A stretch of DNA of 64,000 nt, from the NCBI RefSeq assembly GCF_012933445.1, contig NZ_JABBNC010000016.1:62001-126000 (forward strand), read 5' to 3'. Below the pieces are notes generated by a model. The model made no database searches, was not told the origin of the DNA, and saw only the letters and a program-made list of their open reading frames with translations. This DNA comes from Actinoplanes sp. TBRC 11911 (GTDB lineage: Bacteria; Actinomycetota; Actinomycetes; Mycobacteriales; Micromonosporaceae). The position numbers and the translations under genes are program-made. Shown here in pieces: positions 17,470 through 24,562 of this stretch (within the stretch, counting starts at the first letter, position 1; every line of letters starts with the position of its first letter).

Positions 17470-17542
17470 ACCCTCGTGGCCCAACGGCAGAGGCACGACG
17501 TTGAGGACGTCGCCGGTGCGGGTTCGAATCCCGCCGAGGGTA
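17470..17542 (+). tRNA. Atypical tRNA, anticodon GAG (Leu-type), short variable loop
   Basis: Full cloverleaf: acceptor ACCCTCG/CGAGGGT (17470-17476 with 17535-17541), discriminator A; D stem GCC/GGC; anticodon stem CGACG/CGTCG with loop TTGAGGA (17501-17507), giving GAG; variable loop CCGGT; T stem GCGGG/CCCGC with TTCGAAT. No CCA is encoded. GAG decodes Leu CUC, but bacterial tRNA-Leu normally has a long variable arm, absent here. Either the identity is not leucine or it is a nonstandard tRNA. Five bases separate it from the next tRNA. Confidence 0.75.
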
Positions 17543-17547
17543 CGCAA

Positions 17548-17621
17548 GCCCGGCTAGCCCAATTGGCAGAGGCATCCGATCCAGGGTCGGAGGGTTGGGG
17601 GTTCGAATCCCTCGCCGGGCA
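17548..17621 (+). tRNA. Atypical tRNA, anticodon CAG (Leu-type), C33, short variable loop
   Basis: Acceptor GCCCGGC/GCCGGGC (17548-17554 with 17614-17620), discriminator A; D arm GCC/GGC; anticodon stem TCCGA/TCGGA with loop TCCAGGG (17580-17586), giving CAG preceded by C where nearly all tRNAs have U33; variable loop GGGTT; T stem GGGGG/CCCTC with TTCGAAT. No CCA encoded. Like its neighbour it carries a leucine anticodon on a scaffold with a 5-nt variable loop. It could be a noncanonical or decaying tRNA. Confidence 0.7.
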
Positions 17622-17641
17622 CGCGTCGCAAGACGTACCAA

Positions 17642-17724
17642 GCGGTAGCGCCGACGTTTGGAGAGTCGGACCTGCCTGTAAAGCAGGTGCAAGCGCTGAG
17701 GGGGTTCGAATCCCTCCTACCGCA
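17642..17724 (+). tRNA. tRNA-Tyr-like (anticodon GTA), atypical core
   Basis: Acceptor GCGGTAG/CTACCGC (17642-17648 with 17717-17723), discriminator A; unusually long 5-bp D stem CCGAC/GTCGG; anticodon stem CCTGC/GCAGG with loop CTGTAAA, giving GTA; 12-nt variable region TGCAAGCGCTGA; T stem GGGGG/CCCTC with TTCGAAT. The long variable arm fits tRNA-Tyr, but C instead of U at position 8 and a C-G pair in place of A14 are abnormal. No CCA encoded. It ends 5 bp before the stop of the convergent ATPase gene. Confidence 0.7.
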
Positions 17725-17728
17725 CTGC

Positions 17729-19006
17729 CTACCACGTCTCCGACCAGAGCGTGTCCAAGGGAAGCACCAACGTGCCGTCGTCGAATCGGAACGTCAAAGT
17801 GCCGGTGTAGAACACAATTGCCGTGGCGAGACGGTCACCGAGGCGGGCACGGAGCGCTCTGATGCCCGCGAGGTCGGACTGGTCAACGCGGGTGCCGGCT
17901 TTGATCTCGAAGGCATGGACCATCCCGTCGTCGCGTTCCAGCACCAGATCGACCTCCTGGGCGTCCGACGTGCGGAAGTGGCCGACCGCGATCGGCGCGT
18001 CCGACCATGTCACCTGCCGGAGAATCTCGCCGACGGCGAACGTCTCCACCAGATGGCCGTACTCTGTCAACGCTGCCGGATCATTCGTCGCGATCTTCTC
18101 CGGCGTGAGGCCGAGAAGCCACGCCATCACGCCTGAGTCGACTACATGGACCTTCGGCTGACGGGCGACCCGGGAGCCCAGTGTCGTTCCCCAGGCGGGC
18201 ACTCGCAGAACGAGGAAGACCGCCTCGAGGAGCTTCAAGTAGTTCTCGGTGCTGGTCTTCTCCATCCCCACAGCCGAGGCCGTGCTTGCGATATTCAGTA
18301 TCTGGCCGGATCGAGCAGCGAGAACGCGGAGGAGCCGCGGCAGCATCTCTCGCTGACGCACCCGGCTCAGCTCCAGCACGTCACGCTCAATAACAAGATC
18401 AAGGTAGTTTGCGAACCAACGTGATCGAGAGCGCCCGGGAGGCCGTCGCAGCACGACAGGCATCCCACCGGAAGTAATCCGTCGGGCGTACTCCGCACGC
18501 GTCGTCGTGGACGGCCCGGTGCTGAGTGACACATCGGCGCCGTCGAGCAGCCTGCCGACCAAGAAGTCACCGGTTGCCCCGTCGATCTCCGCCTGCGTCA
18601 AAGGCAATACGTCCAGGATGTCGACCCGGCCGGTCAACGCCTGCCCTGCCTCGGGAAGAGTCCGGTACTGCGTCGATCCGGCCAGGACGAACCGTCCTGG
18701 GCTGAGGTCTCGGTTCAGCTCGGCCTTGATCGCGCTGAGCAGATCCGGCACATGCTGATACTCGTCGATCAGGACCGGGCCGGATCCACTGACGAATCGC
18801 CCCGGATCCGCACGAACTGCGGCTCGGGTGGCGGGATCGTCGCAGTCGATGACGGGGCGTCCGAGCCGGTCGGCGAGGGCATGGAGAAGAGTGCTTTTGC
18901 CCACGGTACGAGGACCGTTGAGAACGACCGCCGGCTCCTCGGCCAGTCGGCGTTCCAACACCGCCGTGAGCTGCCGTGGAGCTATGCCGGTAAGAGATCC
19001 GTCCAC
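17729..19006 (-). CDS. AAA+ ATPase with DUF4143 domain
   Basis: 425 residues. The N-terminal AAA-type ATPase has Walker A GPRTVGKST (31-39), Walker B PVLIDEYQHVPDL (~76-88) and the sensor GSTQYRTLP. A helical middle is followed by a C-terminal DUF4143 nuclease-like domain: AQEVDLVLERDDGMVHAFEIKAG, a PD-(D/E)xK-like E/D-x-K arrangement. Members of this group are widespread, often on mobile or accessory loci, and functionally obscure; a defence or toxin-like role is only conjecture. The GTG start at 19006 has no clear SD. Its whole upstream region is filled by a 22-bp-period direct repeat array, a probable operator. Confidence 0.85.
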   Translation of the reverse strand: MDGSLTGIAPRQLTAVLERRLAEEPAVVLNGPRTVGKSTLLHALADRLGRPVIDCDDPATRAAVRADPGRFVSGSGPVLIDEYQHVPDLLSAIKAELNRDLSPGRFVLAGSTQYRTLPEAGQALTGRVDILDVLPLTQAEIDGATGDFLVGRLLDGADVSLSTGPSTTTRAEYARRITSGGMPVVLRRPPGRSRSRWFANYLDLVIERDVLELSRVRQREMLPRLLRVLAARSGQILNIASTASAVGMEKTSTENYLKLLEAVFLVLRVPAWGTTLGSRVARQPKVHVVDSGVMAWLLGLTPEKIATNDPAALTEYGHLVETFAVGEILRQVTWSDAPIAVGHFRTSDAQEVDLVLERDDGMVHAFEIKAGTRVDQSDLAGIRALRARLGDRLATAIVFYTGTLTFRFDDGTLVLPLDTLWSETW

Positions 19007-19024
19007 GACCGTCAGGCTATCGTG

Positions 19025-19120
19025 TTCCGCATCTGCAGGTAAAATTTTCCGTATTCTGCAGGCTTAGATTCCGTATCTTGCAGCCTTAGATTCCGCATCC
19101 TGCAGGTCCGGGGTTCCGTG
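19025..19120. promoter_or_regulatory. Five direct repeats at 22-bp period upstream of ATPase gene
   Basis: The motif TTCCGYATYYTGCAG begins at 19025, 19047, 19069 and 19091, exactly 22 bp apart; a degenerate fifth copy (TTCCGTGTTTGCGG) starts at 19114. Two helical turns per unit would put all copies on the same DNA face. The array fills the intergenic region between the ATPase start (19006) and the upstream gene's stop (19141), so it probably binds a regulator, perhaps the ATPase itself. Confidence 0.8.
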
Positions 19121-19140
19121 TTTGCGGGGTGCATTTCCGC

Positions 19141-20283
19141 TCAGGCCGGCGCTAGTTCGAGTGGCCGCCCCAGCGGGACCAGCCCGAAGCGCCGCGCCGC
19201 CACGTCGATCGGGGTCTCCCCCGGGGCGCCCGGGCGCATCGGCCGGATGCCGTTCATGAAGGCCCGCCAGCGCACCCGATCGCGCTGCCACGCCTCGATG
19301 TACCGGACACAGTGGACCGGCTGGATGTAGCCCAACCGGCCCTTCGACGCGTTCAGCGACTCCAGGATGTGCTTGTCCCGCAACGAGATCGAGTCTTCGC
19401 GGTTCTCGATGCGGGACTGGATCTCGTCGATGAACGCGCGCCGCGCCTCCAAGAACTTCTTCCAGTACGCCCAGTCCGCGTCGCCGATTTTGCCGCCGTC
19501 GTCGAAGAGGGCGAACAAACCCTCGGCCAGCACGTCGCCGAACTCCTCGCTGCGGGCCCGGTCGGGGCTGGCGAACGGGTCGTACTCGCGCTGGCGCGCC
19601 ACGCCCACCTGGCCGACCGGCCGCAGCATGGTCTCGCCAAGCAGGAAGAACCAGTCCTCGTTGTAGATCTCCGGGAAGAACGAGTCGATCCGGTCGGCCG
19701 GGACCGCCAGCGCCCCGCCGCCGATGAACGTGTCCTGCTTCGCGCCGGTCTCCCGGTTGGCGTGGCAGACCACCGAGTTGTCCGGGAAGCCGCCGATGTG
19801 CAGGCCGACGCCGTCGCGGGTGCCGAGCAACGCGGCCGCGCGTTCCAGGTCGGTCGCCTCCGGCACGGTGATGTCGTCGTCCAGGAAGACCACGCGTTTC
19901 CAGCCGGCCACCCGGGCCAGCACCAGCCCGAGGTTACGTTTGGCGCTGGTGTCGGTGCGGCGTTTCAGGCGGGACTCGCCGAGCACCGTCGACGTGTCCA
20001 GCACCGGCAGCCGCGGCACCCCGGCCGCCGGGAAGTCCACCGCGGTGAACCGCAGTTTCGGGCGTTCCGACAGGGCCCGCACGACCGACGCCGCGTCCGA
20101 GTGCCGGCTGCACAACACGAGCAGCACGGCATCCAGCTCTTCGGCCAGTCGGCCGGCTTCCTTGAGCGACGCGGCCCGGCGCGCGCTGGGCACGATGATG
20201 GCGTCCACGGATGCGCGGTCGGCACCCGCGGTTGACGGCTCGATCAGACGTCGGTGGGAGGAACGGTGCAAGGCCTGGCTCAC
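19141..20283 (-). CDS. Glycosyltransferase-like (GT-A fold) protein
   Basis: 380 residues. The core looks like a GT-A nucleotide-sugar fold: VDAIIVPSARRAASL at the start, a central KRVVFLDDDITVPEA carrying a DxD-type metal motif (DDD), then FIGGGALAVPADRIDSFFPEIYNEDWFFLLG, where NEDW matches the acceptor-binding ED of family 2-like enzymes. Substrate unknown. The start GTG lies 3 bp after the stop of the upstream XRE regulator, so translation is likely coupled and both answer to the operator at 21411-21436. A later internal start is possible. Confidence 0.7.
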   Translation of the reverse strand: MSQALHRSSHRRLIEPSTAGADRASVDAIIVPSARRAASLKEAGRLAEELDAVLLVLCSRHSDAASVVRALSERPKLRFTAVDFPAAGVPRLPVLDTSTVLGESRLKRRTDTSAKRNLGLVLARVAGWKRVVFLDDDITVPEATDLERAAALLGTRDGVGLHIGGFPDNSVVCHANRETGAKQDTFIGGGALAVPADRIDSFFPEIYNEDWFFLLGETMLRPVGQVGVARQREYDPFASPDRARSEEFGDVLAEGLFALFDDGGKIGDADWAYWKKFLEARRAFIDEIQSRIENREDSISLRDKHILESLNASKGRLGYIQPVHCVRYIEAWQRDRVRWRAFMNGIRPMRPGAPGETPIDVAARRFGLVPLGRPLELAPA

Positions 20284-20286
20284 GCC

Positions 20287-21393
20287 TCAGTCACCGTTTA
20301 CCGGCCACTCGTGCAGACGCTGGTCGGCCTGCGTCCAGTCGGGGGTCAACACGGCTCCGTTCGGGTTGATCAGCACGCGCATCAGGAGACTGAACGACTG
20401 ACGCTCCCGGAAGCGCTGCTTGACGTAGTCTTCGTTGCGGTCACGAAACTTTGCGTCGGTCAACGCGCGAACGGCGCCGTAGGTTCCGCGGCCGTACATC
20501 CCATTACAGAGTGTCACGGTGCGCCGAGCATTGTAGGGGTTTCTCCCCCGAAAGAAGTGCGCGACGTCCTCCACGAGACTGCCGTCCAGCTCACGCACGG
20601 GCTCGAAGCGCTGGCCGTCCTCAGTCGAGAAGAATCCGGCATCTTCGTCGCTCGGGCGCATCTGTTGGCGTACGGGAAGCTTGAGACGCCGTGATATGTC
20701 CTGGTTGACCGGATTGAAGTCGACGCCGCCGATCAGCACGAGATGGGAGGTGAAGTCGTCCTCGCCCATCTCGTTGGGCTGACTGATCCGGACGTCGGCC
20801 GCCGGGTTCACCGCGCGGATGTGACCGTGCAGCTCGAGCAGCGCGTCGAGGTCGGCCAGCGTGTATGACTTCACGTAGTCGGGGTCGCGCGGATCGGTGA
20901 ACGGCATCTGCTGACGCAGGCGCCTCGGCAGCAGACCGGCCACGATGATGATCGGGCGCTGGTCGGCGAAGAACCACGTGCCGCCGCCGATCGTGTCGAC
21001 CGGACCGGCGATGGTCACCGGGCGGGGCGCGACCACCGGATCGTCCACATACTGCGGTTCGTCGGGGAAGCGGAGACTCAGCAGCTCGGCGTACAGGGCC
21101 TCGCGAAGTCCCTGCTCCTCCTCGGTGAGCTCGCGCTCGCCCAGCAGTCGCGCCGGGGTGGACTCGACCGATCGCGGGGTGGCGAAGAACGTCGCATAGC
21201 CGGAGAGGCGGCTGGCGGGCGGCGGGACCGGCCGGCGCGTGGACTCCCACGACGAGATCAGCGACAGGCTCAGCGGGCTGTCGCCGCCCAGCGCCTCGGC
21301 GATCTGCTGCTGGGTGACCTTCACCCCCGGCCACTGTTGGAGACGCAGCGCGCGTAGACGCCGCGCGAGGCGGACATCGTCGAACGGCTGCAT
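20287..21393 (-). CDS. XRE-family HTH protein with unknown C-terminal domain
   Basis: 368 residues from the ATG at 21393 (GAAGGA 7 bp upstream; a GTG at 21408 is in frame but has no SD). An N-terminal helix-turn-helix (~10-65) contains VTQQQIAEALGG and LSLISSWES. The remaining 300 residues form a conserved-looking alpha/beta domain (TWFFADQRPIIIVAGLLP, HLVLIGGVDFNPVNQDIS) that I cannot name; GG-x-D-x-NPV suggests a ligand-binding site. It is followed at once by the glycosyltransferase-like gene. A perfect inverted repeat, AACTTCAT-N10-ATGAAGTT, sits 18 bp upstream, consistent with autoregulation. Confidence 0.75.
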   Translation of the reverse strand: MQPFDDVRLARRLRALRLQQWPGVKVTQQQIAEALGGDSPLSLSLISSWESTRRPVPPPASRLSGYATFFATPRSVESTPARLLGERELTEEEQGLREALYAELLSLRFPDEPQYVDDPVVAPRPVTIAGPVDTIGGGTWFFADQRPIIIVAGLLPRRLRQQMPFTDPRDPDYVKSYTLADLDALLELHGHIRAVNPAADVRISQPNEMGEDDFTSHLVLIGGVDFNPVNQDISRRLKLPVRQQMRPSDEDAGFFSTEDGQRFEPVRELDGSLVEDVAHFFRGRNPYNARRTVTLCNGMYGRGTYGAVRALTDAKFRDRNEDYVKQRFRERQSFSLLMRVLINPNGAVLTPDWTQADQRLHEWPVNGD

Positions 21394-21410
21394 GGCGGCA
21401 TCCTTCACTG

Positions 21411-21436
21411 AACTTCATGCGAGTGCCGATGAAGTT
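21411..21436. promoter_or_regulatory. Perfect inverted repeat AACTTCAT-N10-ATGAAGTT
   Basis: AACTTCAT (21411-21418) and ATGAAGTT (21429-21436) are exact reverse complements, half-site centres 18 bp apart, placed just upstream of the XRE gene. Very likely its operator. Confidence 0.85.
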
Positions 21437-21511
21437 TAAGACATGCCATCCGCGCGGGCCAGCGCGTTTCCGCAACAGGGCAGATGATGCACGTGAACGT
21501 GACTGAATCAA

Positions 21512-21567
21512 AACTTCACTGTGACTGTAGCTAACCTGAAGTCATTCATCGAAGTTTCCTGAAGTTT
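21512..21567. promoter_or_regulatory. Further AACTTCA/TGAAGTT half-sites before small membrane gene
   Basis: AACTTCA at 21512-21518, TGAAGT at 21537, CGAAGTTT at 21550 and TGAAGTTT at 21560. They repeat the half-site of the inverted repeat at 21411-21436 and lead up to the SD of the divergent small gene, suggesting that the same regulator controls both directions. Confidence 0.65.
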
Positions 21568-21584
21568 GCAGCAGGAGGCACTAG

Positions 21585-21776
21585 ATGGCCCTTCCGGAGA
21601 ACAGCTCGCAGATCCAGCTGATGGTGTACTCGCTCGGCAGCGCGCTCGCCCTGATCGTCGGCATCCGCATCGCGATCAAACTGTTCGCCTACATCGTCAA
21701 GACGCTGGTCGTACTGGCCGTCATCGGCGCCGCCTACGCCCTCGCGAAACTTCTGGCAGACCTGCTCGGTCTCTAA
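21585..21776 (+). CDS. Small two-helix membrane protein
   Basis: 63 residues, almost all hydrophobic: helix 1 about 12-30 (MVYSLGSALALIVGIRIAI), helix 2 about 38-58 (IVKTLVVLAVIGAAYALAKL), with positive residues in the short turn. A strong SD (AGGAGG) precedes the ATG. It is divergent from the XRE regulator and sits behind repeated TGAAGTT boxes, so it is probably a target of that regulator. It ends just before the bidirectional terminator at 21785-21822. No homologue is recognised; holin-like or toxin-like peptides are possible but unproven. Confidence 0.75.
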   Translation: MALPENSSQIQLMVYSLGSALALIVGIRIAIKLFAYIVKTLVVLAVIGAAYALAKLLADLLGL

Positions 21777-21784
21777 ACAAGACA

Positions 21785-21822
21785 GGGCCCCGCGGCGGTC
21801 CGAGGGGGACGCCGCGGGGCCC
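21785..21822. terminator. Bidirectional hairpin terminator
   Basis: GGGCCCCGCGGCG (21785-21797) pairs perfectly over 13 bp with CGCCGCGGGGCCC (21810-21822). It lies between the small membrane gene and the convergent siderophore operon, seven bases before the latter's stop. Confidence 0.85.
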
Positions 21823-21828
21823 GCCGGC

Positions 21829-22788
21829 TCAGGCCGTCAGCAGGTACTTCTGGACGTCGTCCAGGATCTTGTTGGCGGCGGTCACACCGATGCCCGTCAT
21901 CCACACCTCGGCCGGCACGTCGTACGCCTTGCCGGCCTTCACCGCGGACAGGTCCTTCCACAGTGCGCCGTCGGTGACCTTCTTCTGCTGGTTCAGCGAC
22001 GTCGGCCCCAGCGCGGTCACGAACATGATGTCGCCGTCCAGGTCGGCGATCCGTTCCGGGCTCACCTTGTCGAACCGCTTGTCCGACTTGTCCGCGAGCT
22101 TCTGCCGATCGGGACGGCCCAGCCCGACGTCGCCGATGACGATGCCGGAGAAGCCGTCCGGCCCGTACACGCGAATGTCCCCGGTCGGCATGAACCGGAC
22201 GATCGAGACCTTCACGTTCGCCGCGTCCGGGATCTTGGTGCCCAGGTCCTTGGCCCGCGTCTCGTACGAAGCCAGCAGGTCCTTGGCCTTCTGCTCCTGG
22301 CCGAGCGCCTTGCCGTCGAGGAGGAAGTTCTCCTTCCAGGTGATGCCGACCTTCTCGGTGAAGACGGTGGGCGCGATGGCCGACAGCTCGTCGTAGAACT
22401 TCTCCTGGCGGAACTTGCTGCCCAGGATCAGGTCCGGCTTGAGCGCGGCGATCGCCTCCAGGTCCGGCTCGGCGATCTGGCCGACGCTCTTCATGCCGGA
22501 CAGGTCGGCGCCCAGGTAGGAGGGCCAGTCGGTGATGTCCGGCGGCTGCGTCGCCCCGATCGGCGTGATGCCGAGGCTCACCGCGGTGTCGATCTTGTCG
22601 CTGTCCAGGACGACGACGCGCTTGGGGTGCAGCGGCACCGTCGTGGTGCCCATCGCGTGGGTGATCTGCTGGGTCTCGCCGGTGGACGTCGAGGCGACCG
22701 GGTCACTGGAACAGGCGGCCAGCGTGGCCCCCGCCAGAAGACTTGCGAGAAGAACTGCGGCACGGCGCAAGGGGTGGATCCTTTCCAT
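21829..22788 (-). CDS. Iron-siderophore ABC transporter substrate-binding lipoprotein
   Basis: 319-residue lipoprotein: lipobox LAACSS (Cys about residue 26), then the two-lobed FecB/FepB (TroA-like) fold with PLHPKRVVVLD at the start, DLEAIAALKPDLILGS, the long connecting helix near the middle, and VWMTGIGVTAANKILDDVQKYL at the end. It binds ferric siderophore outside the membrane and delivers it to the permease pair. It is the last gene of the operon. Its ATG overlaps the ATPase stop as TAATG, so translation is coupled. Confidence 0.92.
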   Translation of the reverse strand: MERIHPLRRAAVLLASLLAGATLAACSSDPVASTSTGETQQITHAMGTTTVPLHPKRVVVLDSDKIDTAVSLGITPIGATQPPDITDWPSYLGADLSGMKSVGQIAEPDLEAIAALKPDLILGSKFRQEKFYDELSAIAPTVFTEKVGITWKENFLLDGKALGQEQKAKDLLASYETRAKDLGTKIPDAANVKVSIVRFMPTGDIRVYGPDGFSGIVIGDVGLGRPDRQKLADKSDKRFDKVSPERIADLDGDIMFVTALGPTSLNQQKKVTDGALWKDLSAVKAGKAYDVPAEVWMTGIGVTAANKILDDVQKYLLTA

Positions 22789-23555
22789 TACGCGGGCACC
22801 ACGAGCGGGGCACCGCTGACGGGACAGGGCACGACGACGCAGTCGAGCCCGAACACGTCACGAACCAGGTCGGCGGTGACGATCTCGCGGGGTGCTCCCG
22901 CGGCCACCACCTCGCCGTCGCGCATGGCGACCAGGTGGTCGGCGTAGCGGGCGGCCTGGTTCAGGTCGTGCAGCACGGCGACGACGGTCCGCCCGTCGGT
23001 GCGCATCTTGTGCAGCAGATTGAGCACCTCGACCTGGTGGGCCAGGTCGAGGAAGGTGGTGGGTTCGTCGAGCAGCAGCGCCTCGGTCTGCTGGGCCAGG
23101 GTCATCGCGATCCAGACCCGCTGCCGCTGGCCGCCGGAGAGCTGATCGACCGCGCGGTCGGCCAGGTCCGCGACGCCGGCCTGCGACATCGCCTCGCCGA
23201 CCGCGACCGCGTCCTCCGGCGACCACTGCCGCCACCAGCTCTGATGCGGCTGGCGGCCACGCCCGACCAGGTCGCGCACGGTGACGCCCTCGGGCACGAG
23301 CGGGCTCTGCGGCAACACCCCGAGGCGGCGGGCCACCTCCCGGGTGGGCAGTGCGTGGATGTCCGTGCCGTCCAGCAGCACGGTGCCGTGGCGGGCCGGG
23401 AGCAGGCGCGCAAGCGTACGCAAGAGGGTGGATTTTCCGCAGGCGTTCGGGCCGACGATGACCGTGAACGCGCCGGACGGCAGTTCCACACCGAGGGATT
23501 CGAAGACCGACCGGGTGCCGTAGCCGGCGGCCAGGTCTTGCGCGGTCAGCTTCAC
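22788..23555 (-). CDS. Iron-siderophore ABC transporter ATPase (FecE-like)
   Basis: 255 residues from the GTG at 23555, backed by GGAGG 5 bp upstream. It has all ABC signatures: Walker A GPNACGKST, Q-loop LPQSPLVPEG, signature LSGGQRQRVWIAM, Walker B ALLLDEPTTFLD and the H-loop VLHDLNQA. The LSGGQ context and the length fit ferric-siderophore importers. It overlaps the upstream permease by 4 bp (GTGA) and the downstream binding protein by 1 bp. Confidence 0.93.
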   Translation of the reverse strand: MKLTAQDLAAGYGTRSVFESLGVELPSGAFTVIVGPNACGKSTLLRTLARLLPARHGTVLLDGTDIHALPTREVARRLGVLPQSPLVPEGVTVRDLVGRGRQPHQSWWRQWSPEDAVAVGEAMSQAGVADLADRAVDQLSGGQRQRVWIAMTLAQQTEALLLDEPTTFLDLAHQVEVLNLLHKMRTDGRTVVAVLHDLNQAARYADHLVAMRDGEVVAAGAPREIVTADLVRDVFGLDCVVVPCPVSGAPLVVPA

Positions 23556-24562
23556 GACTTCCTCCGGACCAGCAGCAGGAACAGCAGGTAGGGACCGCCG
23601 ATCGCGGCGGTGATCACGCCGGCCGGCAGCTGGGTCGGCGCGAACAGCAGGCGTCCGGCGAGGTCGGCGAGCACCACCAGCAGCGAACCGGTGAGCGCGG
23701 CGGCCACCAGCGGCGGGCGGTCGGCGCGGACCAGGCGACGCGCCACCTGCGGGGCGACCAGGGCGACGAAGTCCACGGCGCCGACCTGGGCGGTCACCAT
23801 CGCGGCCAGCAGCACGCCGACGAGAGCGAGTCCGGCACGACGGGCCACCGGCCGTACGCCGAGGCCCCGCGCGGTGTCGTCGTCGAACGAACTGGTGTGC
23901 AACGCCCATCCCGCCCACACCAGTACGGGAAGCAGCACCACCAGCGTGACCAGGATCCAGATCGTCTCGGTCCAGCCCCGGCCGGCCAGCGTGCCGACCA
24001 GCCAGATCTGTGCTCGCTGCGCGTCGATCGCCTCGGCGGTGAGCTGCACGATCTCGGTGAGGGACCGCAGGGCGATCGCGACCGCGACGCCGGCGAGCAC
24101 GAAGCGTTGCGCCGCGAGGCCGTGCCGGGCTCCGAGGAGCAGCACCAGGGCGGCCGCCGCCAGACCGCCGGCCAGGGCCGCTGGTGCGATCACGACGGCC
24201 GCCGCGCCGCTGGTCAGCGCGATCGTGGCGGCGAGTCCGGCACCCTGCGTGATGCCGACGACGTCCGGGCTGGCCAGCGGGTTGCGGGCGACGCTCTGGA
24301 TCAGCGCGCCGGCGATGCCGAAGCAGGCACCCACCACCACGGCCAGCACGACGCGCGGCAGGCGCAGGCGTTGGACCACCACGTCGTACGGCGTGCTCTG
24401 TCCCAGCAACGAGCGGAGCACGTCGCCGGGGGCCACATAGGGCTTGCCGAGGCAGAGCGCGAAGACGAACACGACGGCCAGGACCAGCAGGATGCTCACC
24501 GAGACGGCGAGCGACCGGCGGCGTACCACGAAAGAGGCCCGGCCCAGCGCGAGAACCGTCAT
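23552..24562 (-). CDS. FecCD-family siderophore permease (second)
   Basis: 336 residues, about nine to ten transmembrane helices typical of the BtuC/FecCD fold. Diagnostic segments are GACFGIAGALIQSVARNPLASPDVVGITQGAG, split over the conserved GxxxxxGxxxQ and NPLAxPxxLG motifs, and a C-terminal PAGVITAAIGGPYLLFLLLVRR. It overlaps the first permease by 4 bp (ATGA) and the ATPase by 4 bp. With its paralogue it forms the heterodimeric channel. Confidence 0.93.
   Translation of the reverse strand: MTVLALGRASFVVRRRSLAVSVSILLVLAVVFVFALCLGKPYVAPGDVLRSLLGQSTPYDVVVQRLRLPRVVLAVVVGACFGIAGALIQSVARNPLASPDVVGITQGAGLAATIALTSGAAAVVIAPAALAGGLAAAALVLLLGARHGLAAQRFVLAGVAVAIALRSLTEIVQLTAEAIDAQRAQIWLVGTLAGRGWTETIWILVTLVVLLPVLVWAGWALHTSSFDDDTARGLGVRPVARRAGLALVGVLLAAMVTAQVGAVDFVALVAPQVARRLVRADRPPLVAAALTGSLLVVLADLAGRLLFAPTQLPAGVITAAIGGPYLLFLLLVRRKS

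Noticed and set aside
17436..17735. Minus-strand frame across the tRNA cluster with RDSNPQ-like text
   Set aside because: Classic spurious translation of tRNA T-arms; the tRNA structures explain the sequence.
19025..19120. Direct repeats as a CRISPR array
   Set aside because: Repeats are adjacent at 22 bp with only about 7 bp between conserved cores, no unique spacers, and no cas genes nearby.
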